The position numbers were made by a program, and so were the translations under genes. 64,000 bases of DNA from Pseudomonadota bacterium. GTDB lineage: Bacteria > Pseudomonadota > Gammaproteobacteria > Pseudomonadales > Pseudohongiellaceae. The stretch covers positions 186,001 to 250,000 of the forward strand of contig JAQCBT010000001.1 in assembly GCA_027621405.1 (NCBI GenBank), given 5' to 3'. Positions 53,390 through 62,381 of the stretch are shown one piece after another. The stretch's first letter is position 1, and each line of letters starts with the position of its first letter. The notes under the pieces are model-generated. The model was not told where the DNA came from and ran no database searches. It saw only the letters and a program-made list of their open reading frames with translations.

Positions 53390-56300
53390 TCAGTTCTGTA
53401 GACGGTTCAACAAGTCGCCAACACGATCCCGTATCTCATTCTGCAACAGGTTCGAGAGTATCTCTCGTCCATCGGGTAGGCAGCGTGGTGCAGCTAAGGT
53501 CCCGCTACAGGCGATCGGAACTCCGTAGCCACCGATGTCATACTCTTGATCGCCGCGTGTGGCAGTTGAGGCATCCACTGTTGTACTCAGGTTGTAGGCA
53601 ATACTGTCGTCGTGCAGGTTGAGCAGGGTACCGCGACCGGTGATCTGGAAACCGGGCGATTTGATCAGCAGGTCGTTGCTGTTCACGACACCGTTCTCAA
53701 AGAGCAGGTTCGCCGTAAAGCTCTCGAAAGCCGTTTGCTGGCCGCGGTTCAGTTCGCCGGGTCGACGGCTGCGAATCATGGTCTCCAGTTGGGTGAGTAC
53801 GCTGGCAACATCCACGCCGCTCAGTACCCCATCTTCCAGGTTTATGCGACCAGACCCATTGAGACCCTGCCGCAAGGCCAGGGTATCGGGCCCGCTGGTG
53901 CGCAAATCCAGTTGCAGGCTACCGCGGCCACTCACGTAAGTACTATTCATCATGTCCTGCATTAGTGGCTCCATCGCCACCTGTTGCAGGTTAATGTTAG
54001 CGGTAGCAGTAGGAAGGGCGCCGCTTGCATCAAGCGCCATGCTGCCATTGAAGCTGCCCTGGTAGAGGTTACTGCGAAGCGGTGAAAGATTGATTCGACC
54101 ATCGCGCGCTTCCAACGAGGCAGACACCTCGGAGAGAGAGATTCCTGTGACCTGGATCTGGCCAATATCCAGGTTGCCACGAATTGCCAGCTTGCGAAGT
54201 GTATCCACGGGAATCGGGTAAGAGGTGTCGCCACTACTCTGGGTGGTAGCAGGCTGCGGCTCTGCGAGGTAGCGATCTACATCGATGGTGCTGACATCGA
54301 CATCGACGATCCATTCCTGGATGGCCCCATTAGTCAGAGAGAGATTGCCCGTCACATGGGTGTCGTCCAGCTGTAGTGCCAGGTTTTCCAGGTTGAAGGC
54401 GCCTTGAGTCACTCTAAAATCGGTCCACAAGCTGACGGCCTGTAATACCGTCTCGTCAGCGGTGTCAGGCAGGGGTTGATTGAGCTGTTGTAACAGGCGC
54501 CGCAGGTTGAAGCTACTCACTTCCACATTGCCTCCCACCGTGGGCGTGCTGAAAAGTTCGTCAACGGTGATCCTGCCCCGGGTATCGAGACCTAGGCCGG
54601 TGAGCGTGAATTGCTCGACCTGCAGGCTCTCCCGCGGCACATTGATGCGGCTGCTGGCATTCAGGGCCACTGTAGCAGGCGAGTTGGGAATTCGATTGCC
54701 AGCCAGGACCAGTTCTACCCGCGCAGGGTTAACTAACAAGGCGTTGCTGGTGCCACTGAACGCCAGGTTGACGGCCAGAGATCTTGTTACCTCGGCGATT
54801 TCCGGGTATTCCAGTACAGTAAGCAGGGTGCCCAGGTTGCTGCCGGAGAGTGAAAGCTCGCCAGACACATTGCCATTATTGCTGTTGATATTGGCCGCAT
54901 CGAAACTGCCCCCTGCCTGCAAACCAAAAGCGCTGGCATCGAGGGTGGACACATCGATGGCGCCCGTACGCAGGTCGGCATTGAACGTGGTTGCCAGGGA
55001 AAACGCCTTATTCTGCAAGCCGCCGAGCTGACTGCCATAGAAAAAGATCGGTGATTCCTCTCCCGCGTAGAACCAGCCACCGATCTGCATCAGCAGGGGC
55101 AGGTCCGGACCGCTGGCCTGTAGCTGTCCCCTGGCATTGGGCTCATCTGAATCGAGGGCGCCGGCATTAACATTGCCGCTCACGGTTGCACCCAGCACTC
55201 GCATATCCAGGCGCGGTACATCCACGGTGCCGCGCTGCAGGTTGGCATCAAACTGGGCATTGATGTTGAAGGCCTTGTCGGGAACCTGCTGCATCAAGCG
55301 TCCGCCTTCTGCCAGTTTGGAGTTGTTGCCACCGGTGACCTGTCCAATCACTTCCAGTACCGAGGGCAAGTTCGGGCCCTGGGCATCCAGCTCGCCGCGC
55401 AGAATCGGCGCATCGGTGTTCAGGTTGCCCGCCTCCACAGTGCCAGTCACCGTGGTACCCAACAGGTTCAGTTGCAGGTTGGACAGGTTCACCTGGCCGC
55501 GTGCCGGTTGTGCTGCCACCCTGCTTTGCAGGTTAAAGCTTCTGTCGTTCAGCTGACCGAGCCTGGAAGCCAGATCGGTTACTCCAGCCATCCTGAACAG
55601 CATGGGCAGGTCATCCCCGCGTAGATCGATCTCCGTCTCCACCTGCGGTGCGTTGCTCTGCAGGCCGTTCACTGTCACCGTGGCATTGAGTTCTGTAGAG
55701 GGGGCAATCAGGCGCACCGGTTCCACCCGCAGACTGTCGGCTCCCAGGTCGAAATGTAGTTCGGTATCCAGGCTGATGGTGGCGCGTCCGCCCGGCACAT
55801 TACTGCCGCGCAGTTCGCTGACAAGCTGCATGGGGGCGATGTCGTAGCGGTCATTGTCCAGGTCGTAGTTCACCACACCGGTTACATTGACATCCGCGTC
55901 CAGCGCGGGATTATTGGCGGTGACACTGAATCCCAGGTCCACGTCGATGGGTTCACCATAGACCAAATCGTCTGTGGCGAAGCGGAAATCAGAGACGGTG
56001 AGGCGATTGCCGGTGATGCGGTCGTCGTAGGTGATATTAATTCGCTCGATGCTGACACCACCGAGACGCAGGTCATTGAACGGCATGCCGGAGGAGGTCT
56101 GTACACCGGCCGTGTCGGCTTCAGATTCTGGGGTAAACGCAGCCCAGTTGCTGCGACCGTTCTCGTCTGTGATCAGGCTCGCGTCTACGCCCTGCAATAC
56201 CACGGTATCGATCTCAAAGTTGCGGCGCAGCATGGGTAGCAGGCGGGCACGGAAGGCAGCGTGTTCGATGCTCGCCAGCGGAGAAGTACCAAAGCCGGCA

Positions 56301-56518
56301 GGGTTGTCGACGACCACGTTGTCCACCGTGAGGCTGAACCAGGGATACAGCTCCATCTCGATATTGCCGTCCAGGCGCAGGCTGAGCCCGGCACGCTCAG
56401 CCACCTCGGCGATGATGCGCTCCTTGTAGTTGTTGGGATCGAAGGTCGCGATAAAGAGGAAGGCGGCGACAAGCACCAGCAGGAAGAGTCCGGCGACTGA
56501 GAGGACGATTTTTTTCAT
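53390..56518 (-). CDS. AsmA family protein
   Basis: The 1042-residue protein has an N-terminal membrane anchor (MKKIVLSVAGLFLLVLVAAF) and the AsmA signature DPNNYKERIIAEVAERAGL and LDGNIEMELYPWFSLTVDNV. Long beta-rich repeats follow, ending in the C-terminal AsmA_2 part (NGSGRINLEDGVLSGVDVAS). Such proteins form a bridge-like groove in the periplasm, linked to phospholipid or outer-membrane assembly. Repeated units such as TVTGTVEAGNLNTDAPILRG and ATVSGNVNAGALDSDEPNARG point to internal duplication. The 11-bp gap to the REC-EAL stop makes them convergent. Confidence 0.93.
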   Translation of the reverse strand: MKKIVLSVAGLFLLVLVAAFLFIATFDPNNYKERIIAEVAERAGLSLRLDGNIEMELYPWFSLTVDNVVVDNPAGFGTSPLASIEHAAFRARLLPMLRRNFEIDTVVLQGVDASLITDENGRSNWAAFTPESEADTAGVQTSSGMPFNDLRLGGVSIERINITYDDRITGNRLTVSDFRFATDDLVYGEPIDVDLGFSVTANNPALDADVNVTGVVNYDLDNDRYDIAPMQLVSELRGSNVPGGRATISLDTELHFDLGADSLRVEPVRLIAPSTELNATVTVNGLQSNAPQVETEIDLRGDDLPMLFRMAGVTDLASRLGQLNDRSFNLQSRVAAQPARGQVNLSNLQLNLLGTTVTGTVEAGNLNTDAPILRGELDAQGPNLPSVLEVIGQVTGGNNSKLAEGGRLMQQVPDKAFNINAQFDANLQRGTVDVPRLDMRVLGATVSGNVNAGALDSDEPNARGQLQASGPDLPLLMQIGGWFYAGEESPIFFYGSQLGGLQNKAFSLATTFNADLRTGAIDVSTLDASAFGLQAGGSFDAANINSNNGNVSGELSLSGSNLGTLLTVLEYPEIAEVTRSLAVNLAFSGTSNALLVNPARVELVLAGNRIPNSPATVALNASSRINVPRESLQVEQFTLTGLGLDTRGRITVDELFSTPTVGGNVEVSSFNLRRLLQQLNQPLPDTADETVLQAVSLWTDFRVTQGAFNLENLALQLDDTHVTGNLSLTNGAIQEWIVDVDVSTIDVDRYLAEPQPATTQSSGDTSYPIPVDTLRKLAIRGNLDIGQIQVTGISLSEVSASLEARDGRINLSPLRSNLYQGSFNGSMALDASGALPTATANINLQQVAMEPLMQDMMNSTYVSGRGSLQLDLRTSGPDTLALRQGLNGSGRINLEDGVLSGVDVASVLTQLETMIRSRRPGELNRGQQTAFESFTANLLFENGVVNSNDLLIKSPGFQITGRGTLLNLHDDSIAYNLSTTVDASTATRGDQEYDIGGYGVPIACSGTLAAPRCLPDGREILSNLLQNEIRDRVGDLLNRLQN

Positions 56519-56802
56519 GGATGGATCAAAGACAAGTTCAAGGGATGTGAATGAGTAGACCGTTGGAACGACTCCTGGATTTCAGGCGCCTGTTCCCGGC
56601 GGGCCCTATATGGAGACAGGAGTAAGACTCGTCAAGGGGCCAAGGGGTTTCACGGTAGCAATATTTTAAGGCTCAAGCGTGTAATAAGTAAGACGAGCAG
56701 TATATTTCTCTATGCCAAATGCAATTCGGGCAAGCCGAATTTCCTTAATTCCCCACGCCAGAGATGCTAGGCTGTCAAAAAACACTTTTACAGGAGTAAA
56801 CC

Positions 56803-59208
56803 ATGGCCTACTCCCTGATCGGTAAGGATTTCACCCCGCCGGACATCCACGCCAAAGTCACCGGCAGCGCGAAATACGCGGAAGACTTCAAGGTAGACGG
56901 CATGCTCTATGCGCGCCTTCTGACCAGCCCCATTCCCCACGCCCGCATCCGTGGGATCGACGCTAGCCGCGCGCTACGCATGGAAGGGGTGGTAGCTATC
57001 ATGACTGCCGACGACGTGCCGCCACAGGCCGGCCTAAGCAACCCTATTCTTACCAATGAGCCCGCCTACGTGGGCGATCCTATCCTGGTGGTAGCCGCCG
57101 TGGACGAGAAGACGGCGGAGGATGCCATTCAGGCCATTGACCTGGAATTTGAACGCCTGCCTTTCGTTACTGACCCCTTGGACAGCCTGCGTCCCGGTGG
57201 CGCCGAGGCCAGGATCCAGGGCAATGTGGGTAATGCGACACTGGAAGAAGTGAGTTCAATTCACTGGAGCGACGACGAGGCCGCGGCACTGGCGGACAAT
57301 CGCCTGCCGGAAGCGGGTTTCGTGCGTGACTGGGTGGTGGGCGACCCGGAAGCCGGTTTCCGGGAGGCGGACTACGTCATCGACGAGAGCTTTGTCACCG
57401 CCAGTCATTCCCACCATTCCATGGAGCCTCGGTCGGTGCTGTCCTACTGGGAAAACGGCAAGTGTTTCGTGTACGGCTCCAGCCAGAGCCAGAGCTTCCC
57501 GGTACCCAATCTGGCCGCCTACATCGGTATCGAGCCCGAGAATCTCGTATTCATCGCCGAGTTCTGTGGCGGCGGTTTCGGCTCCAAGGGTAGCGCTTAC
57601 CCGGCCATGTCCATTCCCGCCCACCTGTCACGTCTCACCGGTCGGCCGGTTATGCTGCGGGTCAGCCGCGAGGAAGAGTATTTTATCGGTTCAGCACGAC
57701 ACGGCTTCCAGGGCAGGGTGAAGATGGGTTTCCGTAATGACGGTCGCATCACCGCCGTGGACCTGATGCTGGTGCAGGATAACGGCGCCAATTCCGGCTT
57801 CTCCGATTGGTTGTCTGCCGGCGATGCCATGACCCTGGTCTACACACCACCTAACATGCGTTACCGGGGCGTGCCGGTGTTTACCAACACACCCTTGAGA
57901 GGTGCGCAACGAGGCCCCGGCCAGAACCAGCTTGCAGTTGCCATCGAACCCCTGATGGACAAGGCGGCGAAACAGCTCAACCTGGATCGCCTGGAGATCC
58001 GTCGCATCAACGCCCCCGGCCACGACGCCGGTTACGGCAGCTACCAGAGCAACATCACCAGTTCCTATATGCCGGAAGCCCTGGCCATGGGCGCCGCGCA
58101 ATTCAACTGGACAGAGAAGCTTGCCACCAGCGGCCGACGCAATGGCAGCAAGGTGATCGGTGTGGGCATCGGCCAGGCCTACCATTCCGCAGGTAGCAAC
58201 GGCTTCGACGGGCTGGTGCGCATCACTCCCGATGGCAAGCTGCATATTCACACCGGCGTGGGCAACCTGGGAACCTATTCCCACACCGCCACCTCCCGGG
58301 TAGCGGCAGAAGTGTTGAAGATGGACTGGAACAACTGCATCGTGGAGCGGGGCGACAGCCGCAAGCATCTTCCGTGGAACCTGGGTCAGTTCGGTTCCAA
58401 TACCTCGTTCACCATGACACGCACCAACTACGTGGCGGCGACGGACTGTCTGCAGAAGCTGCTGGAGATCGCTGCCAGTGAACTGGGCGGTTCGCCTGAC
58501 GACTACGACATCGGCGATGAGCGAGTATTCAGCAAGTCAGACCCGGACCTCGGTCTCAGCTACGCCGAAGCTGCGCAGAGAGCCATAGAATTGGGCGGAC
58601 ACTACGATGGCACCCTGGCACCTGAAGACATCAACACCATGACCAGGGACTCCGTCGCGGCGCTGGCGGGAAGTGGCCTTATCGGCGTCGCCAGGGACAA
58701 CCTGGAGAAAGATGGTACCGTCCCCGCACTGGCAACCGGCTTCATCCAGATTGAACTGGATACGGAAACGGGCAAGTACGAGATCCTGGATTATCTCGGG
58801 GTCGCAGACTGCGGCACTGTCCTCCATCCACGGGGCCTGGAGAACCAGATTCGCGGCGGTGCGGTGATGGGATTCGGCATGGCTGGTTTCGAACGGCATG
58901 TCTATGATCCGCAGAATGGCTTGCCCGCAGCCACGGGCCTGCACCAGGCCAAGGTGCCTACCTACCTCGACGTGGGGGTTGAACACCAGTCCCTGGCAGT
59001 GGATATGCCGGACCCACAGAATCCCATCGGGGCAAAGGGAGTAGGGGAGCCACTGCAGGGCTGCGCCGCATCGGCCTTGTTGTGTGCCATATCGGATGCG
59101 CTGGGTGGACACTACTTCAATCGGGCGCCAGTGACCGCAGACATGATAGTGGCCGCGGCGGCAGGACACGGAGAGAGCGAGCGGGGCATCAGGACCAACA
59201 CCACTTGA
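56803..59208 (+). CDS. Orphan xanthine-dehydrogenase-family molybdopterin-binding subunit
   Basis: The 801-residue protein has the aldehyde-oxidase a/b-hammerhead (residues about 14-120) and the molybdenum-cofactor-binding domain. The catalytic Glu749 lies in GVGEPLQGCAA; cofactor blocks are EFCGGGFGSKG and NTPLRGAQRGPGQNQ. It has no signal peptide. The usual [2Fe-2S] and FAD subunits are not beside it; the next gene is a HIT protein. Either they lie elsewhere or it uses different electron carriers. AGGAG precedes the ATG. Substrate unknown; CoxL is excluded by the absence of its Cys-containing loop. Confidence 0.9.
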   Translation: MAYSLIGKDFTPPDIHAKVTGSAKYAEDFKVDGMLYARLLTSPIPHARIRGIDASRALRMEGVVAIMTADDVPPQAGLSNPILTNEPAYVGDPILVVAAVDEKTAEDAIQAIDLEFERLPFVTDPLDSLRPGGAEARIQGNVGNATLEEVSSIHWSDDEAAALADNRLPEAGFVRDWVVGDPEAGFREADYVIDESFVTASHSHHSMEPRSVLSYWENGKCFVYGSSQSQSFPVPNLAAYIGIEPENLVFIAEFCGGGFGSKGSAYPAMSIPAHLSRLTGRPVMLRVSREEEYFIGSARHGFQGRVKMGFRNDGRITAVDLMLVQDNGANSGFSDWLSAGDAMTLVYTPPNMRYRGVPVFTNTPLRGAQRGPGQNQLAVAIEPLMDKAAKQLNLDRLEIRRINAPGHDAGYGSYQSNITSSYMPEALAMGAAQFNWTEKLATSGRRNGSKVIGVGIGQAYHSAGSNGFDGLVRITPDGKLHIHTGVGNLGTYSHTATSRVAAEVLKMDWNNCIVERGDSRKHLPWNLGQFGSNTSFTMTRTNYVAATDCLQKLLEIAASELGGSPDDYDIGDERVFSKSDPDLGLSYAEAAQRAIELGGHYDGTLAPEDINTMTRDSVAALAGSGLIGVARDNLEKDGTVPALATGFIQIELDTETGKYEILDYLGVADCGTVLHPRGLENQIRGGAVMGFGMAGFERHVYDPQNGLPAATGLHQAKVPTYLDVGVEHQSLAVDMPDPQNPIGAKGVGEPLQGCAASALLCAISDALGGHYFNRAPVTADMIVAAAAGHGESERGIRTNTT

Positions 59209-59278
59209 TTACACGTCGCCTCTGTAGAAACGGAACATCAGCCATGCATAATCCAGCAGCCTTGCTGCCATACTGCGC

Positions 59279-59686
59279 ATGAGTGAGTTTTCATTGCACC
59301 CGCAGCTCGAGAAGGACTGTTTCTTCGTCTGCGACCTCGAGTTATCCCGTGTCTTGTTGATGAATGACAGCAACTACCCCTGGTGTATCCTGGTGCCCAG
59401 GATCGATGGGGTGCGCGAAGTGTACGAGCTGTCGGAAGCCAGGCAACAGATGCTTACCCGTGAATCAGTACTGGTGGCGCGGGTACTGATGAAACTGTTC
59501 GACGGTGTCAAGATGAATGTGGCGGCGCTTGGCAATGTGGTGCCACAGCTCCATGTGCATCATGTTGTTCGGAAAATAAATGACCCCGCCTGGCCGAAGC
59601 CGGTGTGGGGATGTGTTCAGCCAGTGCCCTATGATGAAAATTCGGCGAAGGAAATTTGCCGAACTATTACGGCCGCACTGCGATAA
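59279..59686 (+). CDS. HIT family nucleotide-binding protein
   Basis: The 135-residue protein has the histidine-triad region PQLHVHHVVRK, where the triad reads H-x-H-H rather than the strict H-x-H-x-H. The DPAWPKPVWG tail block is common in gammaproteobacterial members. These proteins hydrolyse or transfer nucleotide phosphates (AMP-lysine, ApnA types). The ATG at 59279 overlaps the C of the preceding GC pair with no obvious ribosome-binding site. It lies 70 bp after the molybdopterin subunit and may share its transcript. Confidence 0.85.
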   Translation: MSEFSLHPQLEKDCFFVCDLELSRVLLMNDSNYPWCILVPRIDGVREVYELSEARQQMLTRESVLVARVLMKLFDGVKMNVAALGNVVPQLHVHHVVRKINDPAWPKPVWGCVQPVPYDENSAKEICRTITAALR

Positions 59687-59802
59687 AATTGATCAGAGGA
59701 TCCCTGATAGTCAGGCACACAGGCGAGCTTAAGTCGGTGTGAAGGTCGTTGGCCTGACACTGCTATAAATTCTTGAGTCCCTTCAGACCGGTGGAGTTAT
59801 CA

Positions 59803-60318
59803 ATGCAAATCAATAAAAACAAGTGCTTCTCATCATTCCTGCTGTCTTTGTTATTCCTTGCAAGCGGGCTTACCCAGGGCCAGGAGCTCTCTGCCAGCGA
59901 AGAAGCCGTTGTCGCCGCAGAAGCGCAGCGCCTTGTGGAGGCTTACTACGACTACTATTACGAGCGTAATCCCCAGGCACTGGCCACAGAGATTTTCACC
60001 TTGCCCTGGTTCACCCTCGGAGCCAACGGAATTGTTGCCCGGTCAACCGAAGAGGAGAACCTGGAGTTCTTCAAATCGGCCATTCAGGGATTGGTAGACA
60101 GAGGCTGGAACCGGTCGATCTTCACGACGAAGAATGTATGTGTATTCGGTGCAGGATCGGCTATTGTCAGTGGAACCAACACCCGCACTCGCACAGACGG
60201 TAGCATCATGTCCGTCGGTGGGGTTTCCTATATTGTGGGAATCACCGACAGCGGTTGGCGCATAAATTCATTCTCCAGCCATGCGCCGAACAAGGTTGTG
60301 CGTTGCAATGTGGAGTAG
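59803..60318 (+). CDS. Exported NTF2/SnoaL-like protein
   Basis: The 171-residue protein has a signal peptide (1-26, TQG/QE). One compact alpha/beta domain follows, with AEAQRLVEAYYDYYYERNPQ as helix 1, and alternating strands including IVSGTNTRTRTDGS and GGVSYIVGITDSGWRINSFS. This matches the NTF2-like (SnoaL) fold. Members serve as small enzymes or binding pockets; no catalytic residue can be assigned. GGAG precedes the ATG at 59803; the frame opens at 59773. Confidence 0.8.
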   Translation: MQINKNKCFSSFLLSLLFLASGLTQGQELSASEEAVVAAEAQRLVEAYYDYYYERNPQALATEIFTLPWFTLGANGIVARSTEEENLEFFKSAIQGLVDRGWNRSIFTTKNVCVFGAGSAIVSGTNTRTRTDGSIMSVGGVSYIVGITDSGWRINSFSSHAPNKVVRCNVE

Positions 60319-60391
60319 TGAGTTGGGTTTTAAAGTAGCTGATTCGATTGCAGGCTATTGCTGCAGGAAGCAGTAAAGAGAGGTTGGCAAG

Positions 60392-60583
60392 ATGAATTTC
60401 AGATTATTTGTTAGCCTGGTGTCACTGCTTTTGATGGGGATCTTCGTTTTCCAGAATATGGAGATAGTAGAAGTAGACTTCCTGCTCTGGAGCGTGGAAG
60501 CATCCAGAGTCATTATTTATCTGACGATTTTTCTTATAGGTGCGTTGACAGGCTGGGTTGGGAAGTCCATGCACATGTTGTGA
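60392..60583 (+). CDS. LapA-domain small membrane protein
   Basis: The 63-residue protein has two membrane helices with the short linker FQNMEIVEVDFLLWSVE. The pattern FxxQNxxxVxVxFLxW is typical of the LapA/DUF1049 family. It usually pairs with LapB and helps control LPS amount, but no lapB lies beside it here. A ribosome-binding site (AGAGAGG) precedes the ATG. Confidence 0.85.
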   Translation: MNFRLFVSLVSLLLMGIFVFQNMEIVEVDFLLWSVEASRVIIYLTIFLIGALTGWVGKSMHML

Positions 60584-60640
60584 GCTTGATGCCAATGGGG
60601 GCAAGGTATATTGCCCCTATTCGAAAGCGGGTTGGAAAAA

Positions 60641-60686
60641 GGGGGTCAGAGCAAAAATACAGTACTGTATTTTTGCTCTGACCCCC
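60641..60686. repeat. 46-bp perfect palindrome (REP-like)
   Basis: GGGGGTCAGAGCAAAAATAC continues to a centre at 60663/60664 and is mirrored exactly to 60686, then flanked by A and T runs. It resembles the GGGGTCAGAG-type ends carried by REP/RAYT-associated elements in gammaproteobacteria; I recall such sequences but did not search. It may also end transcription of lapA through the T run at 60688. Confidence 0.85.
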
Positions 60687-60865
60687 CTTTTTTTCTACTT
60701 CTTGCTGATGCTATTTTGCGTCGATTTCGGCAAGGCAGTGATTTATCACTCAATAATTGCCATACTTCAGGGTTTAGATCGTAACGACCTTGAAACTCGC
60801 AGGAAAATTGCTTCATAAGAGCTGCGAACGCGAGGAAGAATAAGAAAGGAAAAGGAACATTTTCT

Positions 60866-62227
60866 ATGTTGTACAGAAGTATCTGGCCGGCACCTCGCCA
60901 CAAAATAGTCCTGCTTTGCTCCAGCCTCTTTTTGTCCTTCTCACTGCCATCACAGGCGCAAGACAGTGCATCGGTATTACCCGACTGGCTATCGTTTGGC
61001 TTCGAGCAGCAGAGCCGCATGCAGGTGCTGAACGGACAATTCCGGGCGGGACTCGATGGTGACGATCAGGGCTTCGAGTGGCGCAACGCGCTGACGGTCA
61101 AAATGGATTTCGATAGCTTTTCTATTGAGACCGAAGTAGCCGATATGCGGACTTATTTTGTTGACGAAGACTCAGCGCTGGATAGTTTTACCAACAATCC
61201 TATTGATATCCTGCAGGCCAATGTCAACATTCCCGTTTCGGGGGTGTTCAGCGAAGACGACAAGGGCTTCATCAAGATCGGTCGCTTCACCATGGACCAG
61301 GGCAGCCGCCGCTTTGTTGCCCGAAACCGTTACCGCAACACCATCAACTCCTTTGCCGGGATACATGCCGGGCTGGAGAATGGCGATACATCGATTGAAT
61401 TGTTCTACACGCGACCGACCCAGCGACTGGTGGATGGAGACTGGATCGATAACAAGCCGCGCCTGGATAAGCAATCCAAGGATTTTTTCTGGGGAGCGTA
61501 TCTGACGACACCGCTTACTGCACAGTCAGACATGGTGCAGCTTTACTTGCTCGGTGCCGATGAGAGGCGCGACCGACCGGCCAATCAGCGATTCGATGTG
61601 CTGACTACAGGCCTGCGCTTGTTCCGCAACCCGGCTGCGGGTCGATGGCACTACGATGCGGAAGCCGTGTACCAGTTCGGCGATGCCCCGGCGCTGGATG
61701 CGGTCTCCGAACTGCGAGATCACAAGGCGCGTTATTTTCACTTCAGCCTGGGTTACAGCTTTGAAGCAGACTGGCGGCCACGCCTGAGCTTTATCTATCA
61801 CTATGGCAGTGGTGACAAGGATCCGCTAGACAATGAATCCAATGAACTGGACCATCTGTTCGGTGTGCCACGACCCGATTTTGGCCCAACCGGCCTGTTT
61901 CGCGCATTTCAGCGGGTGAATACCAAATCGCCCGGGCTGATGTTAAATCTGCAACCTGCAGGCAACGTTGATGCCTACTTGCGATGGCAACGACCATCAC
62001 TGGCCGAGGAGGCGCAGGGTTGGCGTACTACCCGCTATCGACATCCGGGTGGCCTGGGTGAAACCTTTCTGGGAGATCAACTGGAGTCCCGGGTGCGCTG
62101 GCACCTGTTCGATGACAAGCTGACTGTCGATGGTGGCTACGTCTGGATCAATCCCGGGCCCTACATGGACCTGGTGAACAAGGGCGAAAGCCATTATTTC
62201 TATTTGCAGACTATAGTAGAGCTATAG
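60866..62227 (+). CDS. Alginate-export-type outer-membrane porin
   Basis: The 453-residue protein has a signal peptide (about 1-31, SQA/QD) and a barrel pattern of alternating strands. Blocks such as DWLSFGFEQQSRMQVLNGQF, GIHAGLENGDTSIELFYTRP, YFHFSLGYSF and WRPRLSFIYHYGSGD match the alginate-export (AlgE-like) porin family. It ends in a hydrophobic strand (FYLQTIVEL). Such porins export or take up acidic polysaccharides or other anions; no alginate gene is near, so the ligand is open. AAGGAAC lies upstream of the ATG. Confidence 0.85.
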   Translation: MLYRSIWPAPRHKIVLLCSSLFLSFSLPSQAQDSASVLPDWLSFGFEQQSRMQVLNGQFRAGLDGDDQGFEWRNALTVKMDFDSFSIETEVADMRTYFVDEDSALDSFTNNPIDILQANVNIPVSGVFSEDDKGFIKIGRFTMDQGSRRFVARNRYRNTINSFAGIHAGLENGDTSIELFYTRPTQRLVDGDWIDNKPRLDKQSKDFFWGAYLTTPLTAQSDMVQLYLLGADERRDRPANQRFDVLTTGLRLFRNPAAGRWHYDAEAVYQFGDAPALDAVSELRDHKARYFHFSLGYSFEADWRPRLSFIYHYGSGDKDPLDNESNELDHLFGVPRPDFGPTGLFRAFQRVNTKSPGLMLNLQPAGNVDAYLRWQRPSLAEEAQGWRTTRYRHPGGLGETFLGDQLESRVRWHLFDDKLTVDGGYVWINPGPYMDLVNKGESHYFYLQTIVEL

Positions 62228-62381
62228 GGCTTTTAATCTCGAAAACCTTCGTCCCGGCTGGGATTCGGATTTTCAGACGCTCTGGCATCAACAACGACCA
62301 GAGTTGCGCTTACGGTCGAATGCATCCGATTGCAGGGTAACCTGCTATCAGCTCCCTGAACCCCCGTCTTGGGCAGAGGTC

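Noticed and set aside
60558..60818. 86-codon plus-strand frame after lapA
   Set aside because: It is read straight through the 46-bp palindrome, which explains the open frame.
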